Below, piece after piece: positions 11,447 through 23,627 of a stretch of 64,000 nucleotides of DNA. The stretch comes from Bidens hawaiensis. Taxonomy: Eukaryota > Streptophyta > Magnoliopsida > Asterales > Asteraceae. Below the pieces are notes generated by a model. The model made no database searches. It saw only the letters and a program-made list of their open reading frames with translations, and had not been told where the DNA came from. The stretch covers positions 1-64,000 of the forward strand of contig JAIQDT010009218.1 of assembly GCA_021521415.1 (NCBI GenBank), in the 5' to 3' direction. Every line of letters begins with the position of its first letter. The first letter of the stretch is position 1. The position numbers were made by a program, and so were the translations under genes.

Positions 11447-13532
11447 TGTAACGCCCGCAAATTTTCGTTAAAAGGATCTATGTGTTGTAGAGTTTGTATT
11501 TTTACTGAGACGCGATCTGGCCTTCCTTGGGGACCTCTTTGTCTTTCTTGTAAGCCTATTTAGTTAACGTGTAATCCAAGACATCATAATTTATAAGTGG
11601 AAGGGCCTAGATGTAAAATTTTTATAACATAAACCCTAACTTGCTTCCATCCTCCTAATTTCTGATCAGCAGCCATGGGAGGGTCTCCTCCTCGATTTCC
11701 GTGCAGGTTTCAGCCATTCTCCGGCCTCCCGAGTCTAATTCAAGGTCAGTTCTATCATCATACAACTCTTTTTTACCATTAAAACCTTTGTTGAACATGT
11801 TAGGGTTGAGTTTTGATTATAACAATTTCTGACAGATTCATACTCGTTTATTGCTCGGTCTGTAACTCAATGAAAATATATATTTTTTGATCGATTCTTG
11901 TTTCTATGATATTCTACTTTGAGTCTACTTTCAAGAAAGGTATAATACGCAATTTTTGGACGAGATTTGAATATTTTTTATGATTTTATAAGATCGAGTG
12001 TTAAAGCTGATGCGGGACGACGGATTCTGGTCTGTCTTCCCGACATCATAACCCTTTTTCGACAAGTCTAAATTGGTTGGTTCCACTTCTGAAAGTTAAT
12101 ATTTTGAGTTAGGAACCAAACCCAATTGGAATCGTTTAATTTGGCTGGGTATTGAATTTTATAAAAATAAAACCATTTTATTGCGCACTGAAATAGATGC
12201 ACATACCTTTCTGTGTTGGAGGAATTTTTATGATTTTTTGTCCATTAGAAAAATATAATAAAAATCTTTTTATAAACTTAAGATATTTATGCAACTCTGG
12301 TAAAAATTTAATAATTTAATTCCATGGTTTTCCTATGTAATAAAATACATATTTGCATGCCAAAATCTGCATGTTATATTCGTTATTGATCGATAAGTTC
12401 GTTTTAGGCTTAACCGGTGGCTGCCCTTTCTTGCATCTTTCGGGGCTGTTATAATTGAAGTTCGTGCTCCGTCATCTTCTTAGGTATGTCTAGTGTAATA
12501 TACTTTAGTATCATGAGTTTTGGCATTCGTTAGATTGGTCAACTGTTGATGAAGTGAAAACTAGGTTTCGGTTGTCTAGTTTGTTAATTGTTGCGTCTAG
12601 CGCGTTGTTTGAGGGAATTAACAACCAATTCGGATGTTGTAGCCTTGGTATGATTTGTTGGCTGTGAAAAACTATATTTTTATGTTATTGGGGCTGAATT
12701 GGTTGTCGGTTACTCAAACGGTTCGGTACGGCGCAAATTCGCGTTTATTGGTAATTTGTGCATCGTGCTTGCGAATTACCGACCCATCCAACTCGTGTAG
12801 CGTCGTGTGGACTTGTTGGCTGTGATTTTCTAAATTTGGTCCACACGGGGCTAAGTCGGTATCTAAGTGCATAAACAACCCGTTAACGCGCATATTCGAT
12901 AAAGTCAACAACTTTCGGGGGTAAATTGGGAACCCTTTGTCCCCGGGATTAACTAAGGATGGTTTTGGTAAATACATGGCCTCGGGGGCTGATGTAATTG
13001 AATTTGGTAATGTCAAGGCTTTAGGTCAATCAAATCATGTTAGAACGTCTCGTAGGATAAACGAGTCGGTACGTTTAGTTAGTAATCTTTGTGTGCAATC
13101 CGACAGGCTTGTAAACTGTGGATTGGCTTTGAAGTTCTCAAACTCTTTGGTATTTGTGTGGCTCGTTTCAGGTGAGTTCATGATGCCCCTTTTAATCTTT
13201 TTACGTTTTGGGCTAGCATACACACCGTAATACAATTTTACACGATTTTACTCGTTACAACTATTTGGATGGTATTACATAGCCTTACTTGTATTTGTGC
13301 ATTTATAAAACTATGAGTGGACTATATTCTATGCCTTAGGATATTTTAGACTCTTTATGGTCATATATTCCTTAAGGTTATATACCTGATTATGGTCTAG
13401 ACTCGATGATGTTAATAGGCTTGGTAGTAATTGAATACGAGTAGACCTATTTACTTAGTTCATGTATTGGACTGATTATTATATATTACCTTATGGCCCA
13501 TAGGCTTACTTGTAATTTGGAATGTCTTGGGA

Positions 13533-13577
<45 letters not shown>

Positions 13578-14568
13578 GAGGTATGTATGTATGTATGTAT
13601 GAGTATGTGTTACCTTATAGCCTACGGTTGTGTGATGATATTTAGTTCCTCGTGACTAAGAATGATGTGAGTAAGGCTTATTGATGTGTGTGTGCATGGT
13701 GATCACGGCTGGGTCAAATATATTACTCGGGTTTTCAAATCCCGTGGTGGAGAGGCCCGTGTGGCGTGATCATCATTTTGGCGGGTCAAATATATTACTC
13801 GGGTTTCAAAATCCCGTGGTGAAGAGGCCTGTTGTATGTTGAGCCGTGATCGGGTCAAATATATTACTCGGGTTGTACCCGTGGTGGAGAGGCCCGTATC
13901 ACGTGCTTGGACGTGTGAGCCGAGATCGGGTCAAATATATTACTTGGGTTGTACCCATGGTGGAGAGGCCGTATCACGTGCTTGGATGTGTAAGCTGTGA
14001 CCGAGTCAAATATATTACTCGGGTTTGACCCGTGGTGGAGAGGCTCGTGTCACATGCTTAGGTCTTACCGCATCCGGGTCAAATATATTACTCGAGTCTT
14101 GACTCGTGGTGGAGAGGCCCGTGTACGTGTGTTCGACGATGAATGTATTATTTGGTGAATTATATTAATTATTTTATTATTATCCCTTATATTGTTTAGA
14201 ATTATAAGTTTTGAAATAAAGTATGAAATTTTGTTTATGAAAACCTGAACTCACTCAGCTTTAGCTGAGTTTGTGTGTATGTTAGTTTGACTTTCAGGTT
14301 AAGGATTGGAGGTTATCGCTTGGACGTGCTGGAGACTACTCGGAAGGTTGAAGGCATTTCTGGTCAAAGATTTCAAATAAAACGGATATTTTATTTACAT
14401 TCGATTTTGGACACTTGTACCCGTGTTTGGGACTTTTAATACTTAAACTTTTTCCGTTGTTATTCACTCTGAACTGGTTTTAAATACAAAGAATTGTTTT
14501 GTTTTAAATTTTTGTGAAACGTGGATGTGATTATCAACTGTAGGATTCCCGGGATTTGGAGTCTTACA
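11447..14568 (+). mobile_element. Solo LTR C (gypsy-type, 3.1 kb) inside the protease of element B
   Basis: It starts TGTAACGCCCGC and ends GGAGTCTTACA, flanked by CCTAC at 11442-11446 and 14569-14573. It is the same family as LTR E in opposite orientation. The sense donor-like CAG|GTGAGT lies at 13172 and the acceptor-like TTTCAG|GTT at 14297, 1,126 bp apart, with the roughly 70-bp tandem array between them. It interrupts the protease of B between the DSGA active-site half (14690-14574) and the C-terminal half (11441 onward). C is therefore younger than B. Confidence 0.93.
13700..14125. repeat. Tandem array of about 70-bp units in LTR C
   Basis: Six imperfect units contain GGGTCAAATATATTACTCGG and GTGGTGGAGAGGCCCGT. 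The array is homologous, inverted, to 2510-3012 in LTR E. Confidence 0.9.
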
Positions 14569-14573
14569 CCTAC

Positions 14574-14855
14574 GGCGACCTTAACCTCAAACACATCAAC
14601 TACACACTCGGGTGATTTATTCAACGAGGAACAGAAAGCAGTAAACACAAAATTTCTACTGGCACCCGAATCATATAAGACCGACGCCTGTAATTTTCAT
14701 CAAGTAAAAAGGTACCTGGGATAATATTATACTACTACTTAGCTAAATGATTATCACATATGATTCCAAAGGAATGAGAAATTATAACGGTGGAATAAAA
14801 AATAAATAAAGAAAAAGTACCTGAAACTACATCCGCATCATCCTTCGCCTCTCTC
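14574..14855 (-). pseudogene. Gypsy protease N-terminal part with a 105-bp intron-like insert (element B)
   Basis: Minus-strand reading gives the Gag-protease junction (ARVFNISKREAKDDADVV), which is out of frame with the gag ORF. At 14820-14716 follows an AT-rich 105-bp segment beginning GTAC and ending CCCAG. After it the protease resumes and shows the catalytic triplet in VLYDSGASRNFVFTAF. A 2-base frame change lies just before that motif. Flanking CAGGTAC occurs at both ends of the 105-bp segment, so it could be a GT-AG intron or a small insertion with a 7-bp duplication. The protease then runs into LTR C. Confidence 0.75.
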
Positions 14856-16139
14856 TTAGAGATGTTGAAGACCCTCGCCCTGGCCTTTGGCTTCTCTTCC
14901 ACCTTCCCCCTCGAGGAAGTCCCCTGACCGGACCCCCGCCTTACTGGTAGGACAGTTTGATGCCAAGTAACCGGCACCCTTACAGCGGAAACAAGTCAAC
15001 GTCGGACACTCAAAATGGGGGTGTCCAACCTTATCACAACGAAAACAGGAGCCAGACCCACTCTTACATTCCCCCTTGTGCGGTTTCCCGTACTTCTTGC
15101 AATTACCGAATGCCGCATCCCTCTTAAATTCAGAAGTCTCAGTCTTTACCCGTTTCTCAGACGAATTAAAATTGTTTCCCCCGGGCCGCTTACCGTACGA
15201 ATTTAAGTTCCATGTCTTCCTAGTCTCGGTCGGCGGTAACTTCTCCCTCTGATCATACAATGTACCTGCTAGGGTAACCACTGAGTGAAAAGAGTTCATA
15301 TCGGTGGTCACCACACCCCTACGAATATCCAACGGAAGGCCCTTTACATACTTCTTAATCCTCTTTGCCTCGGGAGTAACTAGATCGGGGCATAAGCGAG
15401 CCATCTTATTAAACTTTATGGTATACTCCTGATGAGTCATACTGCCCGCCTCCAAGGTCAAGAAATCCTGTTCAATCTTATCCAATTCGTGTGGAGGACA
15501 AAACTGATCCAGAACCAATTTCTTTAACTCATCCCACGTCATCCTCCTAATCGAACGATCACCCATGGCCTGCGCCAGATTATCCCACCAACACAATGCC
15601 TCGGAACGAAACGAGGCAGTAGCATAAGTCACCATGTCATCCCCCTTGCACTTACTAACTCTCAGAACGACCTCCATCTCCCTCACCCACTGATGTGCTT
15701 CCAACACATCCTTAGTACCATCGAAAATAGGAGGGTCACACTTCTTAAACTCACCATATGAGCAACCCCGAGTAGACACACTAACAGTCCGCACTTCGTC
15801 TTCATCCCCACTCGGCACATACACCTCTTCCTCCTCATCAACCTGCGTCTCCTTACCCTTCCTTTCTTTACCCAAACTCTTACCAACCATCGACTCCTCC
15901 ATGGCCCTAACGGCCTCAGCAACGATCTCGGGAATGGCACTATGGAGCACCTGGTAAACCTCATCCGTGATAGCCGCGCGCATAATAGGATCTAAGTCGG
16001 GGTTATCCCCCTCCTCATGAATCGGGGTTTCCTGCTGGGGAGTAGGAATCACATTCTCGGTTTTGGCACGTGGCATACGACCACGACCACGACCACGAAC
16101 ACTAGAACCACCTCTCTTAACTTCTTGAGTATTAACCAT
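14856..16139 (-). CDS. gag: Ty3/gypsy Gag (element B), 427 codons
   Basis: This is the capsid-nucleocapsid precursor of element B. It begins with MVNTQEVKRG, has an Arg/Gly-rich N-terminus (residues 9-22) and an acidic stretch (101-116). The retrotransposon gag domain covers roughly 135-300, including ALCWWDNLAQ (181-190) and KYVKGLPLDIR (263-273). The nucleocapsid end has three CCHC-like knuckles. Only the middle one is intact (C365, C368, H373, C378). The first has Tyr350 for its second Cys and the last has Tyr391 for His. The start is the first ATG downstream of the primer site, about 330 bp away. The frame ends before the protease, where the expected continuation lies in another frame. 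It is open throughout, so Gag could be made if transcribed. Confidence 0.92.
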   Translation of the reverse strand: MVNTQEVKRGGSSVRGRGRGRMPRAKTENVIPTPQQETPIHEEGDNPDLDPIMRAAITDEVYQVLHSAIPEIVAEAVRAMEESMVGKSLGKERKGKETQVDEEEEVYVPSGDEDEVRTVSVSTRGCSYGEFKKCDPPIFDGTKDVLEAHQWVREMEVVLRVSKCKGDDMVTYATASFRSEALCWWDNLAQAMGDRSIRRMTWDELKKLVLDQFCPPHELDKIEQDFLTLEAGSMTHQEYTIKFNKMARLCPDLVTPEAKRIKKYVKGLPLDIRRGVVTTDMNSFHSVVTLAGTLYDQREKLPPTETRKTWNLNSYGKRPGGNNFNSSEKRVKTETSEFKRDAAFGNCKKYGKPHKGECKSGSGSCFRCDKVGHPHFECPTLTCFRCKGAGYLASNCPTSKAGVRSGDFLEGEGGREAKGQGEGLQHL

Positions 16140-16472
16140 GACTTATCCCTACAAAGACAGAATTTTAATATAGTCAAGTACAAGTGGCATTTAGAACATG
16201 TAAGGTAAGGGTAAACTGCTAATAACGTTGATCAAGTGTAATTAGTCGTTTACTTTACCCGCCCGTCCTAATCACCCCTACCCCTAACCAAATTAGCCTT
16301 CTGTCTAACACTTAAATAGTTAATCACATACCGGAAACTTTTATATTCAAAGGAATGACTAAAGAATTTAAAGTTACCTCTTGGCGTGCAGCTACTCGCG
16401 GTGGGCATACTGGTCTCTTTTCTTACAGTTCGAGTCCAAGAATTCGGAGATGCTCGGATCCCTCGAACCATG

Positions 16473-16484
16473 GCTCTGATACCA
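16473..16484 (-). other. Primer-binding site of element B
   Basis: On the minus strand TTGGTATCAGAGCC lies 2 bp inside the 5' LTR. TGGTATCAGAGC is complementary to the 3' end of initiator methionine tRNA, the usual primer of plant gypsy and copia elements. It fixes the direction of B and of related LTRs in the window. Confidence 0.93.
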
Positions 16485-16487
16485 ACT

Positions 16488-18434
16488 TGTAAGACCCCGA
16501 ATACCGGGAACCCTACAGTTGGTATTCATACAAAATACTTAAACTCAAAAATAGTTCATTTCATTAAAACAACCAATTTAGAGTATAATTCAGCGGGAAA
16601 CCATAATTTATACAATAAGTTCCCAAAACCAATTTAAATATGTTAATAAAACTTAAAAAAAAACGTTTAATGATGAAATCTTCCATCCACGTATGCCCTT
16701 CCCCATCCAAGTAGCTTTGTGCACGTCCAAGCGATAAGGCATCCTCCTCCTAACCTGAAACTCACACTAACATGCACACAAAGTCAACTTGAGCTGAGTG
16801 AGTTCAAGTTTTAATAAATAACATCAATAATAATAATCATAATAGTTATTCCAAAGGTTTTAAACTATAAAAGGGATACATCAGTTAGGCCATCATCTTC
16901 GATAAATAATCATCCTTATATATATATATATACATACATATAAACATCTTTATAAGTGCATCCCTATATATATATATATATATATCATCCAAGTAGTAAC
17001 ATCAGGGTTGAGCAAACGTACAACCCAAACACGTAACATCTCATCAACGTATGGAAACACAAAGTAGGCATACGTAACATCCGTAGTTGATAACGACAAC
17101 TAACATCGCCAAATATTGGCCATACAATAATACATACATACTATAACATCCCAAGGCCTACCATATACTAGCAAGCCTATATAAAATAGTTTAAACGTTT
17201 CATAAAGCAAAATCACTTAGGTGTGCATGCTATCCCAAAAACTTAAAAAGAGTTAAAAGGGGCATCATGAACTCACCTGAAACTAGACACGTATTCACCA
17301 CGAGCTAGGTGATCCCTAAGTAATCCCAAAACTCAAACACCTGTCAGTTTACATACAAACATTACAATCGACATTGAAAGGACTCGTTTATCCTACGAGA
17401 CGTTCTAACATGGTTCTAGTTACCTAAACCCTCGACCTCATCAAACTAAATCACAACAGCCCCTAAGGCCTCACATTCACCAAAACGACCCTTAGGTACT
17501 CCCGGGAATAAAGAATTCCCAATTTGCCCCCGGAAACACTAGGTGACACTAACACGCGCTTTTAAGAGTCGTTTAGGCTGTTAACATCCAACTCAGCCCC
17601 ATGTGGACCCAATGTGATAAAATCACAGCCAACAAGTCCACACGACGCTACACGAGTCAAATTGGTCGGTAACTCACAAGTACAACGCACCAACTATTCA
17701 ATAAACGCAATTGCGCATTGTACATACCCGTTGGAGTAACTGACAACCAATTCAGCCCCAAAACTTATAAAAATGATTTTTCAATAGCCCGTACATCAAA
17801 TCGAGTGCCCCCGAGCTGAATTGGTCGTTAATCACATCAACACTCGCGTTAAACGCATCAAACTACAATTCTAGTCAACAGAACACTAACAATCTAACTA
17901 CAACTAGTTGACCAATCTAATGAACACCAATGAACATGATTTTTAAGTATGTTATACTAGAAATACCTAGGAAGATTTTGGTGCAAAAACCTCAACCAAA
18001 ACAGTCCCGAAACCGCTCAATTGGACAACCACCCTGTTAACCTAAAACAAGTTATTTATCGATCAATACGCGTAATACAAAGATCAATTAAGGTGCAAAA
18101 GACACGGGGAATCATAAAACCAACCTTGAATTGAAGTTTTATGGCTTAATCTTGGCTACATCGAAGAAATTCGCAAGGGGGGGGGGGCTGCTACTTGCTG
18201 ATCGGCCTAAAGGAGTGAGGGGGGAGTTAGGGTTTTATGACTTGTGTTATAATATAAAAATAATTCATTCTAGCCCCTCTAAATTGAATAAATAGGCATC
18301 TTGGAAGAAAAGTTAAACAAATTAACGTATCGGAATGACGAGAAGGGTCAACGAAATACGCCGGTTAACTCCCGAGAAATATACATACTTTACATGCTTT
18401 AATTCTTTTAAACCGGAAATTAACGGGTGTTACA
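16488..18434 (-). mobile_element. 5' LTR of element B (1,947 bp)
   Basis: In sense it begins TGTAACACCCGTTAATTTCC and ends GGGGTCTTACA beside the primer site. The ATATA target copy follows at 18435. It contains TA-rich microsatellites (16918-16985) and an 11-G run near 18178. A donor-like CAG|GTGAGT lies at 17276 and an acceptor-like TTTCAG|GTTAGG at 16755, 522 bp apart in sense. Confidence 0.93.
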
Positions 18435-18655
18435 ATATATTGTAAGGCTCTGACACCCACATTCTTGAACATATATATTATAGGCTCTGACACCCTAATT
18501 TTTGCACATATATTATAAGGGTCTGTTACCCTAATTCTTGCACAGATATTCTAAGGGTCTGCCACCCTCATTCTTGCACAGATATATAAAGATCCGCCAC
18601 CCTCATTCTTGCACAGATATTGTAAGTGTCTACAACCCTAATTCTTACATTCATA
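18435..18655. repeat. 36-bp minisatellite in LTR A
   Basis: About six units of the form TAAGGGTCTG(C/T)(C/T)ACCCT followed by CATTCTTGCACAGATAT occur directly after the right end of B. B is inserted at the edge of this array, whose ATATA served as target. It lies between the donor-like and acceptor-like motifs of LTR A. Confidence 0.88.
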
Positions 18656-19007
18656 TATGTATAAGCATAATTAAAAGCATACGACAATATCTCACAATAC
18701 ATATTTATACTCAGTCATCTTACATCACTTATTTTCTTATAAGTATGCACACAGTCCCGAAAACATTGACAGAGAAAGGGGTAGAAACTCACCCGGATCC
18801 TGTTTCACTCGGAGTTAACTGCAAAACCTCTCCTTAATTGCGCACGGCTAACTGTGTAATAATTTACAAGTATCAATTACTACTTCATACCAAATCATAA
18901 TTCTAGGTTAGTGAAGCCCCTAACGAACAGGGTCTGGGGGTAACGCCCCTGGTAGCGGGATCCTAGGGACGACAACCGCTATCAGGTTCCAAGGGGTAGA
19001 GCCCCTA

Positions 19008-21324
19008 TGTAACACCCCGACTAAAGTGGAAACGTCCAAGTGTGACGTAGATTGTTCAAAACATATGTGACACTATTATGTGACAATATTATCATTAATT
19101 CATTAATACTTCAAATACAAAAGTTTATACAAGAAATACAAGGAAAATAAATACAACAAAGCAATTCGTCTGTTTTGTTTAAATAACCTAAGTCTAGTGT
19201 CTTCCCCGTGTATCATCTAGCAGTACCTATAGCATATATATAAAATACAGTCAACTAAATGAATAGTTGGTGAGTTCACACAGTTTGATATAAGTACGTA
19301 AAAATTGTGCAATTCCATGAAACTTGTGAAAATTATAACTACTTCGCATGCTATGTCCTTTCCGGTCGGTAACAACCAACGTACTTGGATCGAGGGTCCC
19401 TTTTCCACTCGATACAATGGACCTAGTGCAAAGGGGGGAGTATGATCATATTGATTGAGGCAACCATGAGCTGAGCAAATAATCAAGTAAGCACCTAAAC
19501 ACACAAGTCCATGTTATGAATCGCAGTTTTGTAAACGAATATGATAATCAATTGAGTTGGATAGGATATATATATGCTACCCCCAAAATGTGAAAACGTT
19601 TAAAAAGGGGTGTGAGAAACTCACGTTGAAATCGAAGATAAACTTGAGATATAAACTGAAAGCGCGTTAAAGAACCCGAAACGATTGAACTTCATGAACT
19701 ATAATCGAAACAAAAAACGAGATCTAACTAACGGGTTTATAAAAGTTAAAATTAATTTGGTTTTAGAAGTTAAGCATTATTATTTTAATGTATCTTTTAT
19801 TATTTTATAGCATTTGATATTATAATATTATTTTAATCCTTAACGGTCACTTTAACGATTTATTATTACTTTAATATTATTAACTAATAGTTTAATATTA
19901 ATTTAAGAATTATATTATTCTAGGAACATGGATTCTTTATCGGTCTAACAACTATTTTAGTGTATTGTAAGTTTAAAAAAATGGGGAAATATAATATTAT
20001 AATATTAACGGTTGTCGAGAAACGAAAACAAAAGTTGGTTTTTAGAAAAAGATGAAAATAATTTATAATTAATTTTATTTAACTTACAGTAATTTTATTT
20101 GATTTTTAATAATTTTTAATAATTTTAATTTAATTAAAATTATAAAAGGAGAATGATTAAAAAAAAAGATCAACAAACTGGCATGACCCGGGTCCTCACG
20201 CCCACACACATGTAGTTTAACCAACTAGACCAGCTTGTGATTTATGATTGCAACATAATCAGAAGTATATATATTAGTTTAGTTTATCATCTTCCCCATT
20301 AACAAGCCCTAGATTCAATACCCTTGATTTGTTCTATGATTGATAAATGAAAGTTGGGGTTTTATTTCACTGGTAAAAACGATCATGAAACATATAACAA
20401 ATACCTGAAACAGACACAAATTGATGGTGAACAATTGGTTACCGGAAAACGAGCTTCGATGGACAAATTCGTGATTAAAAGGAGTATGCTAGATCAATTG
20501 TTGAAGGTGGCAATTTTAGACAAGAAATTGCAATCTATTTATAGGATTAATTTGTGACGTTGGAGCTTAATTGGCCGTTAATGCGATTTAAGATTAATTC
20601 GGCCATTAATGGATTCAATTCACCATTATATGGTTGTTAATACACGATATTAAGGAGGGTTAATATTAGCTATTAGTGGAGACGGGTATTGCACTATATA
20701 ATTCGGTGTTAAAACGTGTTTTTTGATGGGTTTAAGTGTCGCTGGAATAACCTTTCATCGTTGGACGACTGCCGGAGCAGCCGCCGGAAAAACGTGGAGA
20801 GAGAAGGGGCTGGTAGGGTTGGGTTTTAATATTTTAATATTATATTTTAAATAAATTTACAATTTGGCCCTTGGAGTTTCAATTGATATTAAAACTTAAA
20901 TAAAAACTATATTTATGAAAAGAAACTTGAACTTTTGAAGGTTATAAATTTTGTTAAAAGTATAAAATATATTTGAATTATTTTCATATTATACCCGATT
21001 AGTTTGCGAATAGTTTAAATAGAAACTTTAAATCCCGCAGTTTTGTTATTTGAACAAAATGAACAAGAAGAAACCAACGAACGATAAACGTAAATCCACG
21101 TGCATATTATATTAACGATGGACGTTAACCACAATTATAACGAAACGGTGAAAGAGATTGGTTTAGCGAATATGAATACTAACCCAAGTAAAAATAACGA
21201 ATAACACGTAAGATACATGAAACGAAATTGAGATATAAAATAATATATGTATTTATATCTATAAACGAAACCAAAAATTTAAAATGGGCCGGGTTTTCAG
21301 GTTTGAAAAGTAACAAATGTTACA
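19008..21324 (-). mobile_element. Solo LTR D (2.3 kb), same family as F, G and H
   Basis: It starts TGTAACACCCCGACTAAAG and ends AACAAATGTTACA, flanked by CCCTA at 19003-19007 and 21325-21329. The ends match LTRs F, G and H. Sense is minus. Donor-like GTGAGT is at 19624 (preceded by AAC rather than AG) and acceptor-like CTATAG|GTACT at 19227, 398 bp apart. A tRNA-like A-box with a decayed B-box sits at about 20180-20235. It splits LTR A. Confidence 0.92.
20183..20235 (-). repeat. Decayed tRNA-like module in LTR D
   Basis: On the minus strand TGGTCTAGTTGGTTAAACTA resembles a Pol III A-box. It is followed about 30 bp later by GACCCGGGTCATG, a remnant of the GGTTCGAA B-box seen intact in LTRs G and H. 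It corresponds to those modules and is unlikely to be active. Confidence 0.5.
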
Positions 21325-21412
21325 CCCTAGCCACGGTTAAGCTGCCAGGTCAGCTTAGAAATTTTTTATTTTCGTTAAGTCTTTATTAAAAATTCAGTAG
21401 AAAATTGACTTT

Positions 21413-21622
21413 TAAACGAATTGAATTCTAAACGAATTGAATCGAATTCCAAACGAATAGAATTGAATCCCAAAAGAATCGAATCAAGTTCTCAAACGAA
21501 TCTAATTGAGTCCTTAAACGAATCGAATCAAGTCCTCTAACGAATCGAATCGAGCCCTCAAACGAATCTAATCAAGCCTTCAAACGAATCGAATTGAGTT
21601 CTCAAACGATTCGAATCGAGTT
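21413..21622. repeat. About 26-bp minisatellite in LTR A
   Basis: Around eight units of the form CAAACGAATCGAATCAAGTC vary at several positions. They lie between LTR D and the sense start of LTR A. The ORF-like stretches crossing its edge (21580-21823) are not convincing. Confidence 0.85.
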
Positions 21623-22324
21623 TCCTTTGAATTGAATAGAGTTATCAAGAATTCGATTCTAAACTGGTTTCCGTGCCTTTCTGCTTTAATCGATTTCTTT
21701 CCTCCCCTTATGCCCGTTTTGCCAATAAAACGAGTCCTGGGTCTTAGCAACCTTAATCTTCTTGCTTTCACATGGTCCGAACGTCACTCGTTCGTCACAA
21801 ATCATTTCCAACAGCTTGTTTAAGATCAAGTTTTTTTTTCCGACACTCTAAGGTCCGATTCACTATACCACCAAATTTCATAGCGATTCGACCTCAAATA
21901 CTTAACCTTTTAACTAAAAACGTACCTTTTTCCTGTTAAGGTTCGAGCCTAGATGCAGATCTGGACTCGGATTTGAATCAGCACTCGGATCTGGCTATGA
22001 TTTAGTTTGTCTATGGAAACTGGCTGCAAACCACCCTCTTTCTTGCTCAGATCTGGATCTGGGTTGGAAGGAGAGTGTTTGTGTGTGTTTTTGAGTGTGT
22101 AAAGAGGCTAGAATGGTGGAAATGAGGTTTTTAGGGTTTTAGGGAGGTTTAAGGGTTTATACAATATGAGCCCATGGAGCTTAAGGCCCATAACCATCAC
22201 CCAATCCATCTTTTATTTTTCAAGCCCATAACTCATCTTATTATTATTTAACATAATTGAACAATACCACTTAACTAAATAAATAAAATGCTTTTATTTA
22301 TTATTAAAAAAGTGGGATGTTACA

Positions 22325-22603
22325 TCGTTTTATTTATATTAGTTGTATTTCGGTGACCGAAAAGTTTATTCATACATTTAGTTTTGTAATTATGTGAAGG
22401 GCATGAAATTTAGATCAATCTCACCAAGCATAGGTATTGATTATGCTTGCTCGTGTAAAAACAGTCATAATAATGCTATAGTTGTTTAATATCTAATTCA
22501 TTTATATTGTTTTTGCTCATATTTAGTTATTTATTTATAATTCTTATTTAATACAAGCGTATGTTTCTCTTTTCTTATTTATTTATATTTGCTTAGGTGG
22601 GCA
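22325..22603. other. AT-rich spacer between LTR A and LTR I
   Basis: Apart from the TCGTT target copy at its start I see nothing identifiable here. Confidence 0.5.
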
Positions 22604-22875
22604 TGTAACATTCGTTATTTTTTGGTTTCGTTGTACCCGACCCATATTATAAATCGGGCCTTGAATTTATTAATAAAAGTTATTTTTATTCATTTGTCAT
22701 GTGGTTTCGTTACAACTTGTTTATGTATTTTTAAATATCAAGTTTAGCGTTAAAAGGACCAAGATTCAAATTATAGGGACCATTCTTGTTAAAACCAAAA
22801 CTGATGGGTCAGTCAGCAGCTGCAGTAGGTTCGGTTCAACTCGTTTAGGCACGATTTGGACTTGTTTATCTCTTA

Positions 22876-23448
22876 GGTAGCGTTTGGTATAAGGGAATGA
22901 GAGGCGGAATGGAATGTGTCATCCCAAAGGAATGAAAAAAACCATATTTGATTGTCGTGTGGTAATGGAATGAACCATTCCATAGTGAATGAAATTCCTT
23001 CCAAATATAGAATTTTCATTCCTTAAGGAGTAGGTGCTTTTTTTTTTCATTCCTTCAAGGAATGTAATCAACAACAAAAACAACAACAATAACAACAACA
23101 ACTATAACAAAAATAATAATGATAAAAATAAAAATAATAATAATATGATTATCATTTCATTATAATTATTATTACATTATCGGATTATTATATTTTTGCT
23201 ATTAATTTTATTATATTATCATTATTTTTTATATTATAATATAACAATTATTATATTAGAGTTATTATCGCATTATCAATATTATTAAAATTATTTGACA
23301 AGTCAACGATCCATAACAAGCATGCGTGATTCAACATTTTTATGGTTCTTTTTATTCGCTTTAGTGGTTTCGTTGAGACGCTCAGGTCTTAAATATGAGT
23401 TAATACGAATATTCATATTACTAATATGATTTATTGCTATTACTGTTG

Positions 23449-23506
<58 letters not shown>

Positions 23507-23627
23507 GGGATGATCATTCCATTCTTATATGGTAACCAAACATGACAATGAAATGGTAATGGTCCATTACATTCGTTGGTCCATTCCATTCCCTCATCCA
23601 TTCTATTACGTCATGCCAAACATACCC
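22876..23627. mobile_element. PIF/Harbinger-like MITE (752 bp)
   Basis: The ends are GGTAGCGTTTGGTAT and, inverted, GGGTATGTTTGGCAT. They are imperfect terminal inverted repeats flanked by TTA (22873-22875 and 23628-23630). A 3-bp TTA duplication with GTTTGG-type ends fits Tourist/PIF-Harbinger elements. The interior has no transposase. It holds GGAATG/CATTCC-rich subterminal sequence, an AAC-rich patch and an (AAT)n microsatellite near 23450-23505. Confidence 0.7.

Larger units (their letters stand above)
9584..18434 (-). mobile_element. Ty3/gypsy element B, internally deleted
   Basis: ATATA flanks both ends (9579-9583 and 18435-18439). In minus-strand order: complete 5' LTR (18434-16488), primer-binding site, gag, protease interrupted by LTR C, reverse transcriptase, then an abrupt switch at about 10219 into the terminal part of the 3' LTR. 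RNase H, integrase, the polypurine tract and most of the 3' LTR are missing, so the element cannot move by itself. The Pol sequence resembles plant chromovirus elements of the Tekay/Del type, which is a family-level judgement from memory. Confidence 0.9.
9115..22324 (-). mobile_element. Solo LTR A (net about 2.0 kb), opened by elements B and D
   Basis: The outer ends are TGTAAGGCCCCG at 9115 and GGGATGTTACA at 22324, flanked by TCGTT on both sides (9110-9114 and 22325-22329). Removing B (9584-18434) and D (19008-21324) with one copy of each target duplication leaves about 2,032 bp, a normal LTR length. Sense is minus by analogy with B, whose primer site fixes orientation. A donor-like GG|GTGAGT (18792) and acceptor-like ACGCAG|GT (9383) are about 554 bp apart once B is removed. 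The 36-bp array at 18435-18655 lies between them. No internal domain adjoins it. Confidence 0.88.

Noticed and set aside
11111..11563. 150-codon plus-strand frame
   Set aside because: Antisense shadow of the gypsy pol region that continues into LTR C.
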